Of a stretch of DNA of 15,835 nucleotides, positions 1 to 6,488 are shown piece after piece. The position numbers and the translations under genes are program-made. The notes below the pieces were generated by a model. It was not told where the DNA came from, did no database searches, and worked only from the letters and a program-made list of their open reading frames with translations. Position 1 is the stretch's first letter. Each line of letters begins with the position of its first letter. Origin of the DNA: Methanosarcinaceae archaeon (lineage in GTDB: Archaea > Halobacteriota > Methanosarcinia > Methanosarcinales > Methanosarcinaceae); assembly GCA_020793555.1 (NCBI GenBank), contig DQIO01000300.1, positions 1 to 15,835 on the forward strand. The letters run 5' to 3'.

Positions 1-39
1 TGGGTGGTCTTCTGTCTGGATTACGAATATTTGGGGCAT
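1..39 (-). pseudogene. Edge fragment of LigD-type 3'-phosphoesterase relic (copy 1)
   Basis: Reading the minus strand from the ATG at 39 gives MPQIFVIQTEDHP, cut by the window edge. It is the same reading frame as the relic at 841-1169 but lacks 25 codons (75 bp, equivalent to 1076-1150), so the first seven residues join directly to the QTEDHP motif. The deletion is in frame and its ends share TGGA, which suggests slippage or short-repeat recombination. The sequence beyond the edge is not visible. Confidence 0.6.
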
Positions 40-101
40 GGGTGGTGGTGGTTCGCAAAGATGGGCATAGGAAATTTATGTAAGTTTGCGACTCGATAGG
101 C

Positions 102-156
102 ATATATCTATATTAGGTATGGATTAGATATTGTTATATGATAAACTGATTGGAGA
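102..156 (+). promoter_or_regulatory. hicB promoter and ribosome binding site
   Basis: An A/T-rich TATA-like stretch lies at about 102-113 (atatatctatat). A GGAG Shine-Dalgarno element at 152-155 sits nine bases before the hicB ATG at 165. The same promoter is duplicated at about 1232-1286 ahead of the truncated hicB copy. The TATA assignment is by eye. Confidence 0.4.
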
Positions 157-164
157 CATATTGA

Positions 165-479
165 ATGAAATTTAATATCATTTGTGAAACTGATGAAGAT
201 GGAAAATATGTGGTTGAATGCACGGACTTTCCGGGATGTTTATCGGAAGGAGACACATTGGATGAGGCTATGGATAATATTAATGAAGCCATAGTGGGAT
301 GTCTTAATTCTAGGCTTAAGTGTGCAAAGGATAATTTCCTGAAAAAGAGTGCTTCAAATTTCCATGATAAGATGAATATTCTATTAGATACTGCGACGAC
401 TGCTGAATATGCCCTAGATTACCACGAGCAAGTGGGGACAAGCATGTGTCAGCTTTCAAGGCGGCCGGCTGGCAAGTGA
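165..479 (+). CDS. hicB: HicB-family antitoxin, C-terminus probably extended by a frameshift
   Basis: HicB proteins are antitoxins that neutralise the HicA mRNA-cleaving toxin and usually repress their own promoter. The N-terminal 55 residues show the family's degenerate RNase H-like fold: a DEDGKYVVEC strand, the FPGCLSEG turn, then a helix with EAMDNINEAI. The ATG at 165 follows a GGAG ribosome binding site. The frame as it stands is 104 codons. However, at 409-416 the sequence reads ATGCCCTAG, and with one C fewer it would read ATGCCTAG. HicB would then stop at that TAG after 83 residues, overlapping the hicA start codon. The last 21 residues are therefore probably artefactual and run over hicA in the wrong frame. 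This is seen directly; the ancestral arrangement is inferred. The first 28 codons are duplicated at 1295. Confidence 0.85.
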   Translation: MKFNIICETDEDGKYVVECTDFPGCLSEGDTLDEAMDNINEAIVGCLNSRLKCAKDNFLKKSASNFHDKMNILLDTATTAEYALDYHEQVGTSMCQLSRRPAGK

Positions 480-646
480 ACCATATTGAAGGGAGTCATT
501 ATATCCTGATAAACGATTATAGTGATATTCATCTGTCTATTCCTGTTCATAAAAATAAAACACTTGGTGTCGGTTTATTGAAGAAGTTGATAAATAAGGC
601 GGGAATGACCAACGAAGAATATCTGAAACATTTTCATGGAAAATGA
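409..646 (+). pseudogene. hicA: HicA-family mRNA interferase toxin, frameshifted at its second codon
   Basis: HicA toxins are small dsRBD-fold ribonucleases that cleave mRNA using a conserved histidine. The body here is clearly HicA: an AFKAAGWQV helix, the catalytic GSHYIL motif, then SIPVHKNKTLGVGLLKKLI and a C-terminal helix. The usual N-terminus LPRASGDKHV can be read in the same frame from about 413, but the only ATG (409) is one base out of frame. Removing one C from the CCC at 412-414 joins ATG to this frame (MPRLPRASGDKHV) and restores the hicB stop. As it stands, translation could begin only inside, for example at GTG 446, giving 66 residues without the first strand. The catalytic His survives, so a shortened product cannot be excluded. 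Sequencing error is the alternative explanation. Confidence 0.85.
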
Positions 647-840
647 GAATTTTGAAATGCCCTTCGTGCGCTAAGCCCGCTATTTGGTTATACTAAACCG
701 AGTCAGTTTTTTGTAACTCTTAGTTATCAGTTTACTTTACTGCATCCGTTTATTGAAAAATGGATGCAAATTATACTTGCGGAGTAGTATACACAACACA
801 TTTGCGGGTTTTGATCTGCCGAAAACAAGTTTTTCTGCTA

Positions 841-1169
841 TCATTTCCGCTTGAAAAACAACCAGTTCCTGCCCGCATCCTTCTTCTCCCCACCGAGTCC
901 GGTCCTGATGAACGCATACCTGCCCTGCATTTTGCTGCCTGACAGTTCGAATAGTATCTTTTCATTTTCCCTAATGTATTCAAACACAAACCCGCTCCGA
1001 TCCCATATCGTCACTGTCCTTGTGGTATCTCGCCCTCGAAGTCTGCGTATTCGAGTGGGTGGTCTTCTGTCTGGAGCGCGAAGCTTTTGAGGACTGCGTT
1101 GATCTCAAGCCTGAGGTCAGAGTGGTGGTGGGAGGCGTTGTGTTCATGGATTACGAATATTTGGGGCAT
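841..1169 (-). pseudogene. Relic of LigD-type DNA 3'-phosphoesterase domain protein
   Basis: No open frame covers this gene, but two minus-strand frames joined at about 1012 rebuild it. The first (ATG at 1169 to TGA at 1011) gives MPQIFVI, then [41 protein letters not shown]. The second (1014 to TGA at 841) gives [26 protein letters not shown] and NWLFFKRK. These are the ordered motifs of the 3'-phosphoesterase module found alone in archaea and at the N-terminus of bacterial DNA ligase D, which trims damaged 3' ends during end joining. The metal-site residues of HxxxxxHxD and EDHPLEY are kept. Two pieces are missing: roughly 15-20 residues after VLKSFA, and the YGAG loop after IPQGQ, where the frame also shifts. 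The gene is therefore dead or badly damaged. Its start lies in the duplicated segment. Confidence 0.85.
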
Positions 1170-1380
1170 GGGTGGTGGTGGTTCGCAAAGATGGGCATAG
1201 GAAATTTATGTAAGTTTGCGACTCGATAGGCATATATCTATATTAGGTATGGATTAGATATTGTTATATGATAAACTGATTGGAGACATATTGAATGAAA
1301 TTTAATATCATTTGTGAAACTGATGAAGATGGAAAATATGTGGTTGAATGCACGGACTTTCCGGGATGTTTATCGGAAGG
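1056..1380. repeat. Direct repeat, right copy
   Basis: This is the partner of 1-250: 1056-1075 equals 1-20 and 1151-1380 equals 21-250. The 75 bp at 1076-1150 are present only here. Identity ends sharply after 1380 inside hicB, where unrelated sequence leading into the fic gene begins. Confidence 0.95.
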
Positions 1381-1402
1381 GAGTATACTGTCCGGTATCT
1401 AA
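1295..1402 (+). pseudogene. Truncated second copy of hicB
   Basis: The ATG at 1295 starts a frame identical to hicB for 28 codons up to the end of the duplicated segment at 1380. It then reads seven unrelated codons to TAA at 1400-1402. The promoter and GGAG site are duplicated intact, so a peptide of about 35 residues with only the first part of the HicB fold could be made. It lacks the helix and C-terminal region and is unlikely to act as an antitoxin. Confidence 0.85.
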
Positions 1403-1438
1403 TTTATTTTGTATTATTTCGCGCTAAACTATAGATCC

Positions 1439-1887
1439 ATGTCACTTAATTTTCTCACATAAAAAATCTGTTAGATATTAATGAACATATAAAAATACGT
1501 GCTTCTAATGACAGACGAATCGAGTATACTGGAAGTGAAGATTATCCTATTAAGATTCATCATCTTGAAAAATTAATTGAATATGCGCCGGAAAACAAAA
1601 ATGTTGTAGAATTTGCGACATATTACTTGAAAAATATGATTTTATTGCAAGCATTTCCTGATGGCAATCATAGAACAGCATTGAATGCTACTGAAATGTT
1701 TTTGGAAAAGAATGGTTTATATTTCGATTATACAGCCGCTGAAGCTTCTCAATTCCAAAAAAAACTTTATAAAATAAGATTGCGTGAGTATGGCACTTAT
1801 GAAGAAAGTCCTGTTAATGTTTTAAAAGAAGATGAGAATCAAGTGTTTTCATTTTGTTTAACACCGATTTTCGCCAAGTGTTTATGA
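1439..1887 (+). pseudogene. Fic/Doc-family protein with one-base frameshift near its start
   Basis: Fic-domain enzymes transfer AMP or phosphate to target proteins through the motif HxFx(D/E)GN(G/K)R. The frame running from about 1450 to TAA 1885-1887 encodes IKNLLDINEHIK, HHLEKLIEYAP, and the core LLQAFPDGNHRTALNATEMF. The motif is unmistakable, but the catalytic His position is Gln. There is no in-frame ATG. The ATG at 1439 reads MSLNF and then shifts; one more T in the run at 1450-1453 would give MSLNFSHIKNLLDINEH, a normal start for such proteins, about 150 residues long. The annotated-looking start TTG 1627 would begin just before the core motif and lose the N-terminal helices. It may be a decayed toxin, or a family variant with Gln; I cannot tell which. 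Confidence 0.8.
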
Positions 1888-2177
1888 CTCATAATTGGCC
1901 CATGGCAAAGATATCCAAAAGCGAAGTTTGTTGTTATCTAAACGTGGCACTGGATGCGATTTGTGGTAAATCTCATTTGATTTAAAAAATGTATCGGCCA
2001 TGGAACTTATAATGTCCAATATTTATTGTTAAATTTTCATAACCAACGTGTATAGGAGGGTTTAAGGCCTATTTTGGGCTTATTTCTATACCACAATTGA
2101 TATTGGTATTAACTTATAGTTGAATATCAAAATTTTAATGTTCTATGAATGGAACATATTCTAAAGATATATTATCT
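1888..2177. other. Gene-free interval with one small hairpin
   Basis: There is no supported gene on either strand. The only structure I see is the ATGTTC/GAACAT inverted repeat at 2138-2157. The toxin gene that would be expected beside the antitoxin at 2197-2433 is not found here. Confidence 0.6.
2138..2157. repeat. Small inverted repeat, copy A (ATGTTC-N8-GAACAT)
   Basis: ATGTTC and GAACAT pair across eight bases. Counting one G-U pair, the stem is 8 bp with a TGAA loop. Related hairpins occur at 2219-2239 and 8038-8060. Confidence 0.6.
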
Positions 2178-2184
2178 AAAAAAA
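2178..2184 (-). terminator. T-run terminator after the small antitoxin-like gene
   Basis: Seven A on the plus strand is seven T on the minus strand, 12 bases beyond the stop of the gene at 2197-2433. Archaeal terminators are mainly such T-runs. Confidence 0.4.
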
Positions 2185-2196
2185 CAGTATTGACAG

Positions 2197-2433
2197 TCAT
2201 GTTTTGATGTAAAAATTATATGTTTCATGGTGGAACATAAACGGCTGACGAAAATCGGTGTTTAAGGGTCTTGATGGTTCTTCACACCGTAGTTCGAGTG
2301 TGGCTATATCAATAAGATCGTCCATAAATTCGGAATCTGTTAGCAATCTCTCGACAACAGATTGCTTTTCTTTTTTTGGCAGACCTTTGAAAGCCATCCA
2401 AAACACATCTGCTTTTGCATCTATTACATTCAT
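2197..2433 (-). CDS. Small antitoxin-like protein, partner toxin missing
   Basis: The 78-residue protein begins MNVIDAKADVFWMAFKGL and has two amphipathic helices, with GLPKKEKQSVVERLL and DSEFMDDLIDIATLE, followed by EEPSRPL. This layout resembles the small acidic helical antitoxins that precede RelE/ParE-type toxins in archaea; that assignment is from memory of the pattern, not a search. The start is well supported: GAGG lies six bases before the ATG. After EEPSRPL the tail (NTDFRQPFMFHHETYNF) looks unlike the usual short charged ending, and its last codons run into the hairpin at 2219-2239. The C-terminus may therefore come from a rearrangement that removed the toxin gene. No toxin frame follows downstream. 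Confidence 0.5.
   Translation of the reverse strand: MNVIDAKADVFWMAFKGLPKKEKQSVVERLLTDSEFMDDLIDIATLELRCEEPSRPLNTDFRQPFMFHHETYNFYIKT
2219..2239. repeat. Small inverted repeat, copy B
   Basis: Nine bases (tatgtttca) pair with tggaacata across a 3-base loop, with one G-U pair. It overlaps the last codons of the antitoxin-like gene on the minus strand and resembles copies A (2138) and C (8038). Confidence 0.6.
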
Positions 2434-2496
2434 TTGAGACCTCTTTATGAATGAATTATTTGTCTTTCAACCTTATAAAAATCAGTTTATATATAC

Positions 2497-2890
2497 CTGA
2501 CTAAAGCTTCCCGAACTATCTTGCCAATGTGAGCATCGGGTGCGATTCATGCATTCTGATATTGATACTATTGAGCGCACTGAGATTGTGCGTGATCTGA
2601 AACAGGGTGTGTTCTATGTGCTTGTGGGGATTAACCTGTTTAGGAGGGGATGGATATTCCCGATGTGGCGCTTGTGGCTATCCTTGATGTGGATGAGGAG
2701 GGTTTTTGCGCTCGGCACGGTCGTTTATCCAGACGTGGAGCGAGCGGGCTCAATTAAGAGAGCTATGTGGTGATATAGCCGATAAGGTCACGAAATCCAT
2801 GCGGCGCGCCATAGACGAAACAGGCCACCGCCTCAGGCACCACAGAATTAACCTAAATCCCGGTATTCTTCTCAAATCCCACAGGCGTTG
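2497..2890 (+). pseudogene. uvrB: Frameshifted C-terminal fragment of excinuclease subunit UvrB
   Basis: UvrB is the DNA-loading helicase-like subunit of UvrABC nucleotide excision repair. Pieces of its C-terminal helicase domain follow in correct order but in changing frames. These are LTK (2497), [27 protein letters not shown] and VLVGIN (frame of 2540), [18 protein letters not shown] (from about 2653), then [10 protein letters not shown] and KVTKSMRRAIDET to KSHRR and TGA at 2888-2890. Motifs V and VI of UvrB (normally VGINLLREGLD and QTIGRAARN) are recognisable, but the second is destroyed (QTWSERAQL). At least three frame changes and the absence of the first two thirds of the gene show a dead fragment. 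A complete uvrB probably exists elsewhere in the genome. Confidence 0.88.
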
Positions 2891-3126
2891 AGAGTACAGG
2901 CTGGATCTTTACAGTATCCATTACGTATTTGGCAGAGGGCGAACGTGCAGATTTCGATTTACTGTTAAATTGCCCCATGTCCGCTATTTGATTAATCAGA
3001 TCGGCTCCACACTGTACTATTTTTAATGGCATTCAAAATGCGAACATCACGCATGCACCATATTTATTCCACACGTTCTAATGTTTCGAAAAATGGGATT
3101 CTCCGAAAATCTAACAAATTTATCAA
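2891..3126. other. Gene-free interval
   Basis: No gene can be supported. A 41-codon minus-strand frame (2853-2978, MGQFNSKSKSARS) has no recognisable motif and overlaps the uvrB relic. Confidence 0.5.
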
Positions 3127-3400
3127 TTATCTCTTTCTTCTTTCGAATACGAACAACAATCCGATCACGCTAAGCATTGGCAAAGCTATTGTTGGGAACT
3201 CAGGAATTGGATGGATTCTGGTACCTGCACCTCAGAATTGCATAGGTTAATTGTCTTCGCCGAAAACCACTGGGAACCATGTGGTCGCTGTAACAAGTTC
3301 ATATTGTGCTTTTGCAACCTGATGGCTGTGGAGTTGGCGAAGATGACGTTTACGCTGTTCAGCCTGTCAGGTAGATTTCAGTATAGGATATCCACCCATT
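3127..3400 (-). pseudogene. Decayed tail of a PEF-CTERM surface protein
   Basis: On the minus strand, codons ending at TAA 3129-3127 read HPIPEFPTIALPMLSVIGLL, then FVFERRKR. This is a complete PEF-CTERM signal: a PEF motif, a hydrophobic span and a basic end. It is a near copy of the tail of the neighbouring gene (PIPEFPTIALPVISVLGIM). Upstream, a different frame reads VAKAQYELVTATTWFPVVFGEDN and stops, and a third reads YTEIYLTG. The body is thus broken by at least one frameshift and stops. It is probably a third member of the adjacent surface-protein cluster. Exact upstream limit is uncertain. Confidence 0.7.
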
Positions 3401-3414
3401 ATGCTAAAAGACCT

Positions 3415-3942
3415 CTAATGGTTTTCCTCCCGCCTTGACATCAGCAGCATTATTCCCAGCACAGATATTACTGGCAGGGCAATAGTGGGGAACTCCGGAA
3501 TTGGGGTAACGTCTGTATTAATGTCATAATAGTCCACTTCAATGGGGAAAGTAATGGGGATTCCTATAATATTGCCAAATTGATCGTAGCCCGTTGCTAT
3601 AACTGTATGACTATAAAGTCCAGTAGGCGCATCAATTGGAACTGTTATTGTTAAAGTTGAGGAATTTGAGTCCCCAACATTTACCAGTATAACACTTGCA
3701 GAATCGAAGGTATATGTCCAGCCCAGTTGCTTATCTGCATCTTCAATTGAAAATACCTCCTCTAGTGGTGGATAAAAAATTGAATCCGTCATTGTTACAG
3801 TTGCAATATAACTAATTGTTTCTCCCTGAACTACAGTTATAGCATCCACAGGAGTTACTGTTAATTCAACTGCTGCTGAAGATATGTTTGTCAGCAGCAT
3901 CGCTACAAAGATTCCGATAATTATTTGTCTTATTTTTAGCAT
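3415..3942 (-). CDS. Secreted PEF-CTERM surface protein
   Basis: I choose ATG 3942 (175 residues) over GTG 3951 because AAGGTGA, a good archaeal Shine-Dalgarno site, lies six bases before it. The sequence has an N-terminal signal segment (about residues 5-23, MLLTNISSA end). One beta-rich domain of about 120 residues follows, with VVQGETISYIATVTMT and LTITVPIDAPTGLYSHTV, resembling Ig-like or NEW3-type folds. It ends with PIPEFP, a 16-residue hydrophobic span and SRREENH. That tail is the PEF-CTERM sorting signal, believed to be processed by an archaeosortase that cuts it and attaches the protein to the membrane. It starts one base after the stop of the large gene upstream, so the two are cotranscribed and their translation is probably coupled. 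Specific function unknown. Confidence 0.85.
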   Translation of the reverse strand: MLKIRQIIIGIFVAMLLTNISSAAVELTVTPVDAITVVQGETISYIATVTMTDSIFYPPLEEVFSIEDADKQLGWTYTFDSASVILVNVGDSNSSTLTITVPIDAPTGLYSHTVIATGYDQFGNIIGIPITFPIEVDYYDINTDVTPIPEFPTIALPVISVLGIMLLMSRREENH

Positions 3943-3952
3943 TATTTTCACC

Positions 3953-6103
3953 TTAAGATATTATTAAATAGCCAGTGCCAAAAGCATAAGTTGTTGACAC
4001 GATTGAGTTTGCTTTCGCACGGAAGGCCTTAAATCCAGAAACTCCGCTGGGAATGGTGACACTCATCGGAACGATTACTTCCTCTCCAGATCTCACATTT
4101 ATGACCTCCTCAGTCCACTCAAACCAGATAATATCTGCTTGATATGCAGACGGTAACTCACTCACATTGATATGGACTCTAAACACGTCATCTATATTCT
4201 GGGTATTTTTTACCTTTATATTAAAGGAAACCGTATCGCCAGCTATCACGTTATTTGCCCCGGGTACCACAGATATGCTGGCACCCCCCTCACGCAATAC
4301 TACTCTATAAGGAGCAGAAGTATCTGCAGTGTTGCCAGCAACGTCTCTAGCCGTTATCAGCAGAGCATATTCCCCAAGGGAGGAAGGAGCTATTATGCGT
4401 CCCTCCCAAACTCCATTGGAATTTATCAGCGGGTTGCCGTCTGCGGTTACTTCTACCACTTCAATGTTGTCTGAAGCACTCATGCTTATATCGATGGTAG
4501 CGCCTGGAGTGGTGTTAGCTGGATACAAGGTTACGGATTCTATTACAGGTGCAGTTGTATCCAGTTTCACTGTTATAGTCCTTGTTGTTGGATTGCCGTC
4601 GTTATCGGTTGCAACAACCGTGATCGTATTATCTCCTTCGGAAAGAGTTAGTAACTTGCTCCAGGATTCAGTTCCGTCAGCAGTTTCACCATTTACGGTA
4701 ACACTTGCAATACCGGAATCATCAGAAGCAGTACCGGATACTGTAATCTGAGAAGTGTTTACTATTGAACCGTCAACAGGTGATGCAATTGTAATTACAG
4801 GTGCTGTTGTATCTGTTATTGTAACGCTCTGAGTAGCAGTTGCAGAATTTCCTGCAGCATCAGTTGATGTCCAGGTAACAATAGTTTCTCCCACATGGAA
4901 TGTTGCAGGTGCATCATTTGAGACCGAGACCGATCCATCTACAGCATCAGTAGCAGTTGCAGTACCAATAACAACAGAGGTTTGAGAACCAGTAGCTTCG
5001 GTTGTAATATCAGCCGGGACTGTAATTACAGGTGCAGTTGTATCTGTTATTGTAACGCTCTGAGTAACTGTTGCAGAATTTCCTGCAGCATTGGTTGATG
5101 TCCAGGTAACAATAGTTTCTCCCACAGGGAATGTTACAGGTGCATCATTTGTGACTATTGCTAAAAGATTATTGACAACAGGTATACCTAGATATAAAGT
5201 TGTCAAAGCACCCGTTGCTTCTTCTGTGATATCAGAAGGAGCAGTTATTGTCAGTGCAGTGGCATCTGTTATTGTCACGGCTTGAGTGGCGGTAGCAAAA
5301 TTTCCTGCACTGTCTGTTACTGTCAAAATTACAGTATATGTTCCTGCTGTGGTGTAAGCATAACTTGGGTTTTGCTCATCGCTGGATCCGCCATCGCTAA
5401 ACTCCCAGTGCCAGGCAGTATAGACACCAGTACCACCAGTAGCTGATCCTGTAAAACTGATCGAATTATTAACTGTGCCGGTAGAAGGGGCAGCAACATC
5501 AACTGATAATTCTCCCGGAATACTCACAGAACCATTATTAATAATTACAGGAATCGAATAACCAAATGAATTGCTGACGATAACGTTACTAAGATTTAGA
5601 TGTGAAAAACCAGGCGAATTTGCAGTTATACTTATAGTAGCAAATGTGCCTGACGTGGAAACACTTACATGTCCAAATATCACACCATAAACATCTGTAA
5701 GGTTTCCACCAATATTGTCTATTGTCCCTGGATTAAAGAGTGTGGATGCTCCATTTTGGTTTAAGAAGTTTCCTTCTGTCACATTATTAATAGTAACAAC
5801 TGAACTATTATAATTTAGATCGAATTGTAATCCTGCTGTAGACAAACCTACTGGATCCACCATAACATCTATAGTAAAGGGTTCACCAACAAGTATAGTC
5901 TGGGTTAAAGGTATAATTGTTACACTTGGTTCGATTTCTACTGAATTTGCACCAGATAAATTATCATCACTTTCAGAAGCTGTGGCAGATACAACACCCG
6001 TCAAAATAATGAATAATATTGTTATTCCAATCATCACTGCCCGAATTTGAATTGAATTTATTTGTGGTATGGAATATCCGGCGGTACTCGATTTTATATA
6101 CAT
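3953..6103 (-). CDS. Large secreted cohesin/PKD/HYR/Ig-like surface protein
   Basis: The 716-residue protein has a signal or anchor segment at about 22-41 (hydrophobic, ending GVVSATAS). A cohesin-like domain follows at about 59-195 (TQTILVGEPFTIDVMVDP, GLQFDLNYNSSVV). Next come a PKD domain at 198-280 (WHWEFSDGG, NPSYAYTTAGTYTVILTV), two HYR domains at 281-355 and 356-432 (VGETIVTWTSTDAAGNSA in the second), two Ig-like domains at 433-515 and 516-604, and a C-terminal beta domain at 605-716. Such modules mediate binding at the cell surface. There is no dockerin, C-terminal membrane span or PEF-CTERM tail. The protein must be released, held by its N-terminal segment, or held by a partner, perhaps the PEF-CTERM protein encoded one base downstream. 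Many NxS/T sites suggest N-glycosylation. HYR1 is degenerate in its middle (LYLGIPVVNN). Substrate unknown. Confidence 0.85.
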   Translation of the reverse strand: MYIKSSTAGYSIPQINSIQIRAVMIGITILFIILTGVVSATASESDDNLSGANSVEIEPSVTIIPLTQTILVGEPFTIDVMVDPVGLSTAGLQFDLNYNSSVVTINNVTEGNFLNQNGASTLFNPGTIDNIGGNLTDVYGVIFGHVSVSTSGTFATISITANSPGFSHLNLSNVIVSNSFGYSIPVIINNGSVSIPGELSVDVAAPSTGTVNNSISFTGSATGGTGVYTAWHWEFSDGGSSDEQNPSYAYTTAGTYTVILTVTDSAGNFATATQAVTITDATALTITAPSDITEEATGALTTLYLGIPVVNNLLAIVTNDAPVTFPVGETIVTWTSTNAAGNSATVTQSVTITDTTAPVITVPADITTEATGSQTSVVIGTATATDAVDGSVSVSNDAPATFHVGETIVTWTSTDAAGNSATATQSVTITDTTAPVITIASPVDGSIVNTSQITVSGTASDDSGIASVTVNGETADGTESWSKLLTLSEGDNTITVVATDNDGNPTTRTITVKLDTTAPVIESVTLYPANTTPGATIDISMSASDNIEVVEVTADGNPLINSNGVWEGRIIAPSSLGEYALLITARDVAGNTADTSAPYRVVLREGGASISVVPGANNVIAGDTVSFNIKVKNTQNIDDVFRVHINVSELPSAYQADIIWFEWTEEVINVRSGEEVIVPMSVTIPSGVSGFKAFRAKANSIVSTTYAFGTGYLIIS
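4791..5156 (-). repeat. 231-bp internal repeat encoding HYR domains
   Basis: About 135 bp at 4791-4925 recur at 5022-5156 with a few differences. The period of 231 bp equals 77 codons, one HYR domain. The near identity in DNA shows recent internal duplication or gene conversion inside the surface-protein gene. Confidence 0.85.
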
Positions 6104-6176
6104 TATTACATCCCACCGTCTATTTTAATTCTTAGGATATTAACAAGAAAGCACCATGTAACGAACCGGCGGCCGA

Positions 6177-6488
6177 TCATACATCCACCCCTTCAAAAAA
6201 TACTGCAGCTATGTTATTTTTACCATACAATAAAGATGCCATTATTGCGGCATACAATCGGGCCATACCATTCAATTTGAATAAATTAAGTTTGTGTGTG
6301 TCCACGCTACCATTCGCCCGTGGCACCGCCGATCCAGCCTTTGCCCCACAAACCCATGTAGTCAAAATTAACGTCCAGCGATGTGTTTTGCTGTTCTCAC
6401 TATTTCTTATATTATCTGATAAAAAATCCGTAATATACTTACGCTTTGTAAAAACTTCGGTAAAGTTGTAACTCTGTTTATTTTTCAT
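6177..6488 (-). CDS. Small protein of unknown function with strong translation signals
   Basis: I do not recognise this 103-residue protein. Its expression signals are the best in the accessory part. GGTGAT, a perfect anti-Shine-Dalgarno match, lies five bases before the ATG, and a TATA-like GTATAAAAT sits about 50 bases upstream (6538-6546), which would leave a leader of roughly 27 bases. The first 40 residues are polar and charged (MKNKQSYNFTEVFTKRKYI). From about residue 43 the composition changes (TLILTTWVCGAKAGSAVP) and no domain is apparent. This could be the start of a genuine gene fused to unrelated sequence after a rearrangement. It stands between the surface operon and the broken transposase, on the same strand as both. 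Confidence 0.4.
   Translation of the reverse strand: MKNKQSYNFTEVFTKRKYITDFLSDNIRNSENSKTHRWTLILTTWVCGAKAGSAVPRANGSVDTHKLNLFKLNGMARLYAAIMASLLYGKNNIAAVFFEGVDV

Larger units (their letters stand above)
1..250. repeat. Direct repeat, left copy (LigD-relic start, promoter, hicB 5' end)
   Basis: Bases 21-250 match 1151-1380 without a difference that I can find, and bases 1-20 match 1056-1075. Relative to the right copy, the left copy lacks the 75 bp at 1076-1150. The repeat carries the start of the phosphoesterase relic (minus), the hicB promoter and RBS, and the first 28 codons of hicB. The copies lie 1130 bp apart. The identity implies a recent duplication. Confidence 0.95.

Noticed and set aside
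760..1229. Several short plus- and minus-strand open frames in this stretch
   Set aside because: They are shadows of, or out of frame with, the broken phosphoesterase relic and the duplicated promoter; none has a motif of its own.
2853..2978. 41-codon minus-strand frame starting MGQFNSKSKSARS
   Set aside because: No RBS or recognisable domain, and it overlaps the end of the uvrB relic.
3026..3438. Plus-strand frames of 74 and 75 codons
   Set aside because: They are antisense to the PEF-CTERM tail sequences, which make better sense on the minus strand.
4172..5285. Plus-strand frames up to 140 codons inside the surface-protein gene
   Set aside because: They are antisense shadows of a repetitive beta-domain gene, with low-complexity Val/Ser-rich translation.
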